The notes under the pieces are model-generated. The model saw only the letters and a list, made by a program, of their open reading frames with translations, searched no databases and was not told the origin of the DNA. A stretch of DNA of 64,000 nt. It comes from a bacterium. GTDB taxonomy: Bacteria > 4484-113 > JAFGCY01. Every line of letters starts with the position of its first letter. Position 1 is the stretch's first letter. The DNA lies in contig JADZFO010000038.1 of assembly GCA_020849855.1 (NCBI GenBank), forward strand, positions 1 through 64,000, given 5' to 3'. This document shows, one piece after another, positions 58,199 to 64,000 of the stretch. The position numbers were made by a program, and so were the translations under genes.

Positions 58199-59269
58199 AT
58201 GCCTGAGCTGCCATCCGCAATAGCTGCGCTGATCAAGGTCTTCAGCCTGGGCTATCTGCTCACGCTGCTGGGCCTCGGCGCGGCCGCGCTGCTCTGGCGC
58301 TTCCTGCGGCCCCGCCTGGCTCCCGGCCTGCGCGCCGAAGCCGGCTTCTCGCTGATCGCCGGCACCTGGCTGCTTAACACCCTGCTTGCCGCGGGCATCT
58401 GGTGGGGTGTGGTCAACTACAAGATCCTGATGACCACCAACCACTTCCATCACCTGATGTATGGCGGCTGGGCCAATGGCATCACCGGCACCGGGCTGAT
58501 GGTCTTTGGCCTGAGCCTGATGCTGCTGGCCTGGGGCTGGCAGCGCGGCACGGTGCCGGAGAAACTGCGCGACGGCGCGGCCCTGGGCAGCGCTGCTCTG
58601 GGCGCCGGCCGCAGCATCCCGCTGCGCGCCGCCCGCGGCATCGCCACCGCAGCGCTGGTTGGCGTGGTGCGCCCGGAGATCTGGGTCAACCCGGCCTACT
58701 GGGACACGCTCAGTGCTGCACAGCGCGAACTGGCCATTGCCCATGAACTGGTGCATCTGCGCCGAGCCGACAACCTCCGAAAGCTGCTGCTGGCCTGCAT
58801 CGGCGGCCTCTTCGCCGTCATTCCCGGCGCACGCGCCTGGTCGGCGCAGTACGAGCAGGACAGCGAGCTGGCGGTCGACAGCGCCTGCCGCCGCAGCCAT
58901 GACGAGGACGCCTACCGCGGCCTTATCGCCGGCGCGCTGGACTTTCTGCTGGGAACAGCACAGGCTGGCGGATCCGCGGCTACCAGCAGGCAGGATAAGC
59001 CTGCGCTGGGCTCGGTGGCTGCTGCCGTCAGCGGCGCCGCGCCCCTGCAAAGCAGCCTCGGCCGCCTGCTGCGCAGCCGCTCGGCCCTCGCCCACGGCGC
59101 CCTGCTGGAGCGCCTGCGCCTGCTGGCCCAGCCCCCGGACCCGGCCGCCCAGCGCAGCGCCCTGCGCCTGCTGCCCCTGGCCCTGCTGCTGCTGACCTGC
59201 GCCCACAGCCTGGCCCTGCTCAGCCACCCGCTACCACGCTGCCTGCTGGCCTGCTATCTGGGCTATTAG
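58199..59269 (+). CDS. BlaR1/M56-type membrane metallopeptidase
   Basis: 356 residues. About four membrane helices (LLTLLGLGAAALLWRFL, SLIAGTWLLNTLLAAGIWW, MVFGLSLMLLAWGW, and a C-terminal LLPLALLLLTCAHSLALL) surround a cytoplasmic zinc peptidase motif, LAIAHELVHLRRADN. The extracellular penicillin-binding sensor domain of true BlaR1 is absent, so the signal is likely something other than beta-lactams. It probably cleaves the BlaI-like repressor encoded just upstream. Confidence 0.88.
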   Translation: MPELPSAIAALIKVFSLGYLLTLLGLGAAALLWRFLRPRLAPGLRAEAGFSLIAGTWLLNTLLAAGIWWGVVNYKILMTTNHFHHLMYGGWANGITGTGLMVFGLSLMLLAWGWQRGTVPEKLRDGAALGSAALGAGRSIPLRAARGIATAALVGVVRPEIWVNPAYWDTLSAAQRELAIAHELVHLRRADNLRKLLLACIGGLFAVIPGARAWSAQYEQDSELAVDSACRRSHDEDAYRGLIAGALDFLLGTAQAGGSAATSRQDKPALGSVAAAVSGAAPLQSSLGRLLRSRSALAHGALLERLRLLAQPPDPAAQRSALRLLPLALLLLTCAHSLALLSHPLPRCLLACYLGY

Positions 59270-59319
59270 CCCGGCGTAGCGATAGAACCGCAGCGCAGTT
59301 CCAATGCGATCCAAAGCAA

Positions 59320-59341
59320 AGGGGCGGGTTGCCCCGCCCCT
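59320..59341 (-). terminator. Rho-independent terminator of citrate synthase
   Basis: GGGGCGGG-TTGC-CCCGCCCC; on the minus strand the stem is followed by TTTGCTTT. It lies 33 bases past the citrate synthase stop and may also serve the convergent BlaR1-like gene. Confidence 0.7.
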
Positions 59342-59373
59342 GTTATCACCTTCGTGGTTGTCTGCGCCCTGGC

Positions 59374-60660
59374 TTAGCCGGCGCTCGCCGCCGAGGCGAC
59401 GAAGTTCTTCACCCATTCCGTGCTCTCGCTCTTCGGGCGCATGATCGGGCTGCCGATCGCGCGGTTGATGATCAGCTGGCTCAGCAGGCCCATGGCGCGG
59501 CTGACGCTGAACAGCACGGTGTAGTAAGCGAACTCGGTCAAGCCATAGTGGTACAGCAGCGCGCCGGAGCCGGCATCCACGTTGGGCCAGGGGTTCTTGG
59601 CCTTGCCCTGCTTCTTCAGCACCTCGGGCGCGGTTTCATACAGCACGCTGACCGTCTTGAAGACATCGCCGTCGCTGCAGTGCTTCTTGCCGAAGGCATA
59701 GAAGGCGGTGAAGCGCGGGTCCTCCGCACGCAGCACCGCGTGGCCATAGCCCGGGATGACGTGCCCGCCGTTAAGCAGCTCCCAGCAGACTTCCTCCACC
59801 TGGGCATGCGTCGGCACGCCGCCGAAGCGCTCGATGAGCTGCATCACGAAGCCCAGGCACTCCTGGTTGGCCAGGCCGTGCAGCGGGCCGGCCAGGCCGT
59901 TGAGGCCGGCAGAGACCGCATAGTAGGGGTCGCTCAGCGCCGAGCCCACCGTGTGGCAGGTGAAGGCGCTGACGTTGCCGCCCTCATGGTCGCTGTGCAG
60001 GGTCAGGTACAGGCGCATCATGTTGTAGCTGTCCTCGCTCTCGGGCAGGCCCAGCATGTGCACATAATTCGCCGCCCAGTCGAGGCTGGCGTCCGGGGCG
60101 ATGCGCTCGCCCTTGTTGTAACGCATACGGTACACGCCGGCGGCCAGCTCAGGCAGGCGCGCCAGCATGTTCAGCGCGTCCTCAAGCGCGGCCTCCCAGT
60201 ATTCGTTCTTGCCCATTTCGTGGTAGCGGGCGGCAAAGACGCTCTCCTTCTGCATGACCAGGATAGCGCTGTTGAGCATGGTCATCGGGTGGCTGTCAGC
60301 CGGCATGGCGCGCAGCACATCCCAGACATAAGCCGGCACGCCCTCGCGCTTCTTCAGCTCGCTGCGCAGGTCGGCCAGCTCTTCGGCGCTGGGGTTCTCG
60401 CCGGTCAGCAGCAGCCAGAGAATTTCTTCGGGCCACTTATCAGTCAGCTCCAGGATCGGCCGTCCGCGGATGATCAGGCCCGTCTCAGGGCTGACCTGGC
60501 TCGTGTCGCAGATCATGCCCATCACGCCGCGCATGCCGCCAAAGGCCTGGCCGACGTTGACCTCGCTGATCTTCGTCTCGCCATGGGCCGCGAGAAGGGC
60601 CTTGATTTCGTCGCGCAGGGCCGGCACACGGGCGCTGAGCTTCTGCTTCAAGAGAGACAT
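59374..60660 (-). CDS. gltA: citrate synthase, eukaryotic (mitochondrial) type
   Basis: 428 residues. It condenses oxaloacetate and acetyl-CoA in the TCA cycle. The motifs match pig-heart type enzymes closely: LTLHSDHEGGNVSAFTCHTVGSALSDPYY, LNGLAGPLHGLANQE (His274 equivalent), HVIPGYGHAVLR (His320 equivalent) and NPWPNVDAGSGALL (Asp375 equivalent). The N-terminus GGMRGVMGMICDTSQVSPETGLIIRG is also of this type. It lacks the NADH-binding N-terminal domain of E. coli GltA, so it is probably not NADH-inhibited. Stands alone. Confidence 0.94.
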   Translation of the reverse strand: MSLLKQKLSARVPALRDEIKALLAAHGETKISEVNVGQAFGGMRGVMGMICDTSQVSPETGLIIRGRPILELTDKWPEEILWLLLTGENPSAEELADLRSELKKREGVPAYVWDVLRAMPADSHPMTMLNSAILVMQKESVFAARYHEMGKNEYWEAALEDALNMLARLPELAAGVYRMRYNKGERIAPDASLDWAANYVHMLGLPESEDSYNMMRLYLTLHSDHEGGNVSAFTCHTVGSALSDPYYAVSAGLNGLAGPLHGLANQECLGFVMQLIERFGGVPTHAQVEEVCWELLNGGHVIPGYGHAVLRAEDPRFTAFYAFGKKHCSDGDVFKTVSVLYETAPEVLKKQGKAKNPWPNVDAGSGALLYHYGLTEFAYYTVLFSVSRAMGLLSQLIINRAIGSPIMRPKSESTEWVKNFVASAASAG

Positions 60661-60943
60661 TTTTTACCTTCCTCTTCTACTCATGCCGGCCCCGGGGCGC
60701 GCTGAGGCGCCAGGTGGCACGTCTGGGGGGTCCGGCGAAGCCGACGGATTATATAACAATCCCCCATTTGATATCGGCATCCGCGCCCTGGGTCTCAAGT
60801 GCTTTCCGGCTCATCCGGGCCTGCCGCGAGGGCGCCCGCAGAGCGGCAAACAGGCCGGCCCGGCGCTGCTTCATCTACCTGAAAGAGGCCCGTTTTATCC
60901 TTGCGCCGGCCAGCATGGCACAACAATAGCGCCGCCGCGCTGG

Positions 60944-60949
60944 TATAAT
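60944..60949 (+). promoter_or_regulatory. -10 element giving a probably leaderless NUDIX mRNA
   Basis: TATAAT is followed by six bases and then the ATG, so transcription should begin at or within a base or two of the start codon. No Shine-Dalgarno sequence is present and no clear -35 is visible. Upstream, 60661-60943 shows nothing else I can support. Confidence 0.5.
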
Positions 60950-60955
60950 CGGACA

Positions 60956-61474
60956 ATGAGCCAGAACCGCGCCAAATCCACCAGGTTGAGCTTCGTCGAC
61001 CACATCTGCTGTGGCGGCGTGGTGCTGGACTCCCTTTCCACCGAGGCACAGATTGTGCTGATCGAAGTGGACAAGGGCCGCCAGCCGCGCTGGCTGCTGC
61101 CCAAGGGCCACGTCAACCCCGGCGAGCGCCACGAGGAAGCCGCCACCCGCGAGGTCAGCGAGGAAACCGGCATCCCGGTGGAGAACCTCGAAGTCCTGGC
61201 CTATCTGGGGAAGATCGACTATTCCTTCCCCGCCGTCCCGCGCCACGAACTGCACCGCAAGACCGTGCACTTCTACCTCATGCGCAGCCGCTCCACCGAG
61301 CTCTCCATCGGCCCGGTGACCCGCGAGGAAGGCATTGCCTCCGCGCAGTGGTTTTCGCTGGCCGCCGCAAAGGAACTGGTGCGCTATGACGGTAACCGCG
61401 AAGTCATCGAGCGCGCTGAGATGATCCTGGAGCAGCTCCTGGCCAAGCGCGGCCGCCTGAGCGTTTCAGCCTAG
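60956..61474 (+). CDS. NUDIX hydrolase
   Basis: 172 residues from the ATG at 60956. The Nudix box is complete: GHVNPGERHEEAATREVSEETGI. WLLPKGHV before it and a Trp-containing AQWFSLAAAKELV after it are as in diadenosine tetraphosphate/NTP-cleaning Nudix proteins. The N-terminal CCGGVVLDSLSTEAQIVLI strand is normal. Substrate cannot be fixed from sequence. Confidence 0.9.
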   Translation: MSQNRAKSTRLSFVDHICCGGVVLDSLSTEAQIVLIEVDKGRQPRWLLPKGHVNPGERHEEAATREVSEETGIPVENLEVLAYLGKIDYSFPAVPRHELHRKTVHFYLMRSRSTELSIGPVTREEGIASAQWFSLAAAKELVRYDGNREVIERAEMILEQLLAKRGRLSVSA

Positions 61475-61597
61475 GCTGCGCCGACCCCTCCAGACTCAGT
61501 CAGCACTCTGTTTTCGCACTTCCGCCCCCCTGCGACTCTGGCAGCCTGCATATGCTGCTGCGCACTCCAATCCGGGTATCTTGACCAGTCAAAGCAA

Positions 61598-61623
61598 AAG
61601 GCGGCGCTTTGCTGCGCCGCCTT
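61598..61623 (-). terminator. Rho-independent terminator downstream of the 61657 gene
   Basis: AAGGCGGCGC-TTTGCT-GCGCCGCCTT; on the minus strand it is followed by TTGCTTT. Confidence 0.75.
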
Positions 61624-61656
61624 AAGTTTATGGTCTGCTGAATTGTCTCGCTCGGC

Positions 61657-62019
61657 CTAGATTTCCGCTTCGCCAAGGATCTTGAAGGTCGGGGTGGACT
61701 TCTTGCGGCCGGGCTTGCCACTCGCACCGCGCAGGATAAAGCCCTTGAGACGAATGATTTCCGTCTTCGCGATTACCATTACCTGGCGGTTGGTCCCGTC
61801 ATAGCCGCGGGCGTTAAAGACGGAAATTGCATCTTTGTTGCTGGCGTTGAAGGCCCGGATAGCCTTGATTACGGCAAGGCTGTTGCCAACCAGCGTGTCC
61901 TTGTCGCTGCCGCGTCCTGGGGCCTGACGCAACCACTGATAACCGCTTTCGTCCATGCCTTTGGCCTTGGAGAATCGTACGGCCAGATCAGTCAGGCTGA
62001 TGACATCTTTGAGATCCAC
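61657..62019 (-). CDS. small basic protein of unknown function
   Basis: 120 residues from a GTG at 62019 (GAGGT five bases upstream). MDLKDVISLTDLAVRFSKAKGMDESGYQW, VGNSLAVIKAIRAFNASNKDAISVFNARGYDG and a basic C-terminus (LRGASGKPGRKKSTPTFKILG). No family recognised. It has its own terminator. The size, charge and isolation suggest a small nucleic-acid or regulatory protein, without proof. Confidence 0.6.
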   Translation of the reverse strand: MDLKDVISLTDLAVRFSKAKGMDESGYQWLRQAPGRGSDKDTLVGNSLAVIKAIRAFNASNKDAISVFNARGYDGTNRQVMVIAKTEIIRLKGFILRGASGKPGRKKSTPTFKILGEAEI

Positions 62020-62189
62020 GTTGCACCTCGCTTGGCAGCAATTGCGGAATTAAGCGAAATGATTCTAACATCAACTAATTGCATTAGCAAGGAAAGAACA
62101 TCGTGCAGCTTATGGGAAGCCCGGGGATAAATTGTTGCGTCTGGCCTGGTGCGGCTTGAAGGCAAAGACAAAGACAAAGGCAAAGGCAA

Positions 62190-62230
62190 AAGAAAAAAAG
62201 AAAGCCGTTCCCGGGGCAAGGAACGGCTCG
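62190..62230 (-). terminator. Rho-independent terminator of the minus-strand RNA
   Basis: AGCCGTTCC and GGAACGGCT enclose a CGGGGCAA-type loop; on the minus strand the stem is followed by TTTCTTTTTTTCTTTT. No minus-strand protein gene ends here, so it most likely terminates the RNA transcribed from 62385. Confidence 0.75.
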
Positions 62231-62282
62231 TGTATAGAAAGGCGGAAAAACGGGATAGGCAATTTTGGTGCGGGGATTGGTC

Positions 62283-62386
62283 TGGCATCGTCAGGGCAAA
62301 AGCCTGTGATCCACTGCAGCGCTGCTTCCGTCCTCCCCTGTCTCAGGTGAACGAAGCTGAAATGCCCCGTCCGTCCTGAACCTGCC
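62283..62386 (-). ncRNA. ffs: candidate signal recognition particle RNA (4.5S type) with a variant apical stem
   Basis: A minus-strand RNA of about 105 bases can fold as one long hairpin: its ends pair (GGCA with TGCC, then TCAGG with CCTGA), and the centre has GTTCACC, then CAGG, nine bases, then AAGCAGC, matching the spacing of the SRP domain IV of E. coli and B. subtilis. The nine bases between, GGAGGACGG, differ from the usual TCCGGAAGG, so the apical stem and GGAA tetraloop are not canonical. A promoter (TTGCAA, 16 bases, TATAAT) and a strong terminator bracket it. There is no competing ORF. Confidence 0.5.
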
Positions 62387-62389
62387 ATG

Positions 62390-62417
62390 ATTATAGTCAG
62401 GCTCCGGCGCTTTGCAA
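62390..62417 (-). promoter_or_regulatory. promoter of the candidate SRP RNA
   Basis: On the minus strand TTGCAA and TATAAT are 16 bases apart. Transcription would start near 62383-62385. Confidence 0.6.
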
Positions 62418-62477
62418 GGCGGATCCTGCACTTATTCTTAGCATATGTTTAGCATTTTGCGGATTTGTCAGCAGATA

Positions 62478-62528
62478 TGTGGATAACTCGGGCCAGGACT
62501 GCCGAAAAGCGCTCACGGCGGTGGATAA
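62478..62528 (+). promoter_or_regulatory. two DnaA-box-like sites 42 bases apart
   Basis: TGTGGATAA (62478-62486) is a perfect consensus DnaA box; GGTGGATAA (62520-62528) has one mismatch. They have the same orientation, are exactly four helical turns apart and lie in the divergent region between the candidate SRP RNA and sppA, next to an AT-rich stretch at 62430-62470. Confidence 0.5.
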
Positions 62529-62604
62529 CCCGCCTGCTCCGGCCTGGTAGCGCAGCGGCCTTGCCCTTGTTACCGCCTGGCGTGCCCGCGCCCCTCCGTC
62601 AAAG

Positions 62605-62610
62605 TATAAT
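62605..62610 (+). promoter_or_regulatory. probable -10 element of sppA
   Basis: TATAAT lies 28 bases before the sppA start. The -35 is not obvious. GAGGT precedes the ATG. Confidence 0.45.
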
Positions 62611-62637
62611 CGCGCTGTCTGCGAGGTAAACAAAGGC

Positions 62638-63666
62638 ATGTCCAAAAACCTGATGCGTGCAGCCGTGACCTTCATGATTGTGCTGGTCCTGATAGCTGTG
62701 GTGGGTAAGCTGCTGGCGCTGCAGCTGCCCCAGGGTTCCGGCTCCAGCTCTGGCGGCGGCTATGGCGAGAGCGTGGCCCTGCTGAACATCGAGGGCGTCA
62801 TCACCGGGGACAGCGCTGGCAGCGGGCCATTTGGCGCGGCGGTCGGTGCCTCATCCGTGGACCTCTGCAACAAGCTCTATGAGATCCGCGACGATGACAG
62901 CATCCGCGCGGTCGTGCTGCGCATCAACAGCCCCGGCGGCTCCGCGGCGGCCAGCGACGAGATCTTCCGCGCCGTTCGCGCAGTCAGCAAGGCCGATAAG
63001 CCCGTCGTCGCCAGCATGGGCGACGTCGCCGCCTCCGGCGGTTACTACATTGCCGCCGCCTGCGACTACATCTATGCCAACCCCGCCACCCTCACCGGCT
63101 CCATCGGCGTTGTCTTTGAGCTGATCAACTGGGACGAGGCCGCCGGCAAGCTGGGCATCCGCTCCGAGACCCTGCACGCCGGGCAGTACAAGGACATCGG
63201 CTCGCCCTGGCGCGAGATGCAGCCCGACGAGCGCGCGGCGATGGAAGCGATGCTCAAGCAGGTGCATGAGCAGTTCATCCGCGCTGTGGACGAAGGCCGC
63301 CAGCCCCTGGACGAAGCCGGCGTGCGCAAGCTGGCCACAGGCATGATCTACAACGGCGAGGACGCCGCGGCCAACGGCCTGGTGGATAGCCTTGGCGGCC
63401 TGCAGGAAGCCAAGGTCAAGGCCCGCGCACTGGCCAAGCTGGACGCGGACGCGCCGGTCGAAGAGTACGGCGTGGGCTCTTTCTGGGATGTGATGTTCGG
63501 CGCCAGCGCCAGCTCCAGGCAGCTCGACCCCGCCCTGCTTGGCGAGCTGGGCGCGGTGCTCGCGGCGCGCCAGGCCCTGGAGAGCCGCTATGGCTCCGCC
63601 GGTCTTGGCACCCTGTCCCGCGGGCTCTACCTCAACACCCTGCTGCGTGACCTGGTGGTCCGCTAG
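62638..63666 (+). CDS. sppA: signal peptide peptidase SppA-type serine protease
   Basis: 342 residues. One N-terminal membrane anchor (VTFMIVLVLIAVVGKLLAL) precedes the S49 domain. RINSPGGSAAASDEIF, then MGDVAASGGYYIAAACDYIYANPATLTGSIGVV with the catalytic serine in AASGGYY, and TLHAGQYKDIGSPWRE with the Lys of the Ser/Lys dyad. It is the short, single-domain form. It degrades leftover signal peptides in the membrane. An ArsR-type regulator gene follows after three bases. Confidence 0.93.
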   Translation: MSKNLMRAAVTFMIVLVLIAVVGKLLALQLPQGSGSSSGGGYGESVALLNIEGVITGDSAGSGPFGAAVGASSVDLCNKLYEIRDDDSIRAVVLRINSPGGSAAASDEIFRAVRAVSKADKPVVASMGDVAASGGYYIAAACDYIYANPATLTGSIGVVFELINWDEAAGKLGIRSETLHAGQYKDIGSPWREMQPDERAAMEAMLKQVHEQFIRAVDEGRQPLDEAGVRKLATGMIYNGEDAAANGLVDSLGGLQEAKVKARALAKLDADAPVEEYGVGSFWDVMFGASASSRQLDPALLGELGAVLAARQALESRYGSAGLGTLSRGLYLNTLLRDLVVR

Positions 63667-63669
63667 GCC

Positions 63670-64000
63670 ATGGCCCGCAGCCTGCCGCTTAAGGATGTTG
63701 TCGCGCTCTACCGGGCCATGGGGGATGCCACCCGCCTGCGCCTGCTGAGTCTGATCTACAGCGGCAATGAAGTGCGGGTGGGCGAGCTCACCGCCGCGCT
63801 GCAACTGCCCCAGAGCACCGTCAGCCGCCAGCTGGCCCAGCTGCGCTCAGCCGGCGTCATCCTGGACCGCCGCGAAGGCAACAGTGTGTGGTACTCGATG
63901 AACCCCAACAGCCTCAGCACCAGCATCGCCCTGCTGGACGGTCTGCGCGCCGCCGGCCGCATGTGCGCCGAGCTGCGCAGCGATCAACGGCGCTTATCGC
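63670..64000 (+). CDS. ArsR-family regulator (partial, runs off the window)
   Basis: The ATG is three bases after the sppA stop, and 110 codons are visible before the window ends. The winged helix YRAMGDATRLRLLSLIYSGNEVRVGELTAAL, QLPQSTVSRQLAQLRSAGVILDRREGNSVWYSM is typical ArsR. Metal-binding cysteines of the classical ELCVC type are absent, so it may sense something else. Probably cotranscribed with sppA. Confidence 0.88.
   Translation, partial: MARSLPLKDVVALYRAMGDATRLRLLSLIYSGNEVRVGELTAALQLPQSTVSRQLAQLRSAGVILDRREGNSVWYSMNPNSLSTSIALLDGLRAAGRMCAELRSDQRRLS

Noticed and set aside
62430-62640. Chromosomal replication origin
   Set aside because: Two DnaA boxes are too few, and no dnaA, dnaN, gidA or rpmH is nearby. 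Kept only as possible DnaA regulation.
62397-62675. Minus-strand frame of 92 codons overlapping the sppA start
   Set aside because: Its translation resembles no family and it covers the sppA promoter, the DnaA boxes and the SRP RNA promoter.

Overview
The window is GC-rich, densely coded bacterial chromosome from what looks like a diderm of an under-sampled environmental lineage. Many Sec/lipobox lipoproteins, several periplasmic c-type cytochromes, long TPR, NHL and PKD proteins, a mitochondrial-type citrate synthase and hydrazine-synthase-alpha-like proteins would fit the PVC/FCB-type phyla (planctomycete-like), but nothing here fixes the taxon. Start codons are often GTG or TTG behind a clear GGAGG. 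Intergenic DNA is full of short palindromes and tandem heptamers.

Layout. 1-200: possible IS110 transposase tail and two tandem palindromes. 0.2-5.1 kb (minus strand): a sulfur/cysteine block, cysE-cysK, two paralogous CxxC thioredoxin-like proteins, a YeiH-type transporter and cysteine dioxygenase. 5.2-11.5 kb: a CxxC protein of unknown function, a PKD lipoprotein, an alkyltransferase-like protein, small membrane proteins, an XRE regulator and an AhpD-like protein. 11.6-15.8 kb: tRNA-Arg(TCT), an Rrf2 regulator, then a Rieske - cytochrome b - octaheme cytochrome c operon. 16.4-22.1 kb: HTH-TPR protein, a YgjP-like metallopeptidase, a conserved hypothetical and two tandem TPR paralogues. 22.2-28.5 kb: a tetraheme lipoprotein, a MocR-type regulator with a lipoprotein, and a CCA-adding-type enzyme. 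28.5-34.7 kb: RelE-type toxin/antitoxin, hisS, a four-helix-bundle gene, xth, recX, cutA, lipB. 34.9-43.6 kb: a complete phosphate regulon, phoB-phoR, two tandem pstS, pstC-pstA-pstB, phoU. 43.6-45.0 kb: APC permease. 45.3-57.4 kb: two copies of a two-gene module (monoheme HZS-alpha-like lipoprotein followed by an FnIII/NHL-propeller lipoprotein) on the minus strand, with a hydrolase and a DUF2461-like gene between them. 57.7-59.3 kb: a BlaI/BlaR1-type pair divergent from the second module. 59.4-64 kb: citrate synthase, a NUDIX hydrolase, a small unknown protein, a candidate SRP RNA, an SppA-type peptidase and an ArsR regulator that runs off the window.

How it fits together. The electron-transfer genes (Rieske/cyt b/octaheme, the tetraheme lipoprotein, the two monoheme modules) point to respiratory or redox enzymes on the outside of the cytoplasmic membrane; their substrates cannot be read from the sequence. 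The cysteine block couples synthesis, oxidation and probable sulfur-oxyanion export. The pho block is complete, although a small GxxExxY gene bounded by inverted repeats has been placed between phoR and pstS.

The most unusual non-coding signals are (i) a family of REP-like palindromes headed by GTAG or GGAG whose arms differ between copies but stay self-complementary, often paired head-to-head at gene ends, and (ii) solo accessory genes (four-helix-bundle, GxxExxY) each bounded by inverted arrays of short degenerate repeats.
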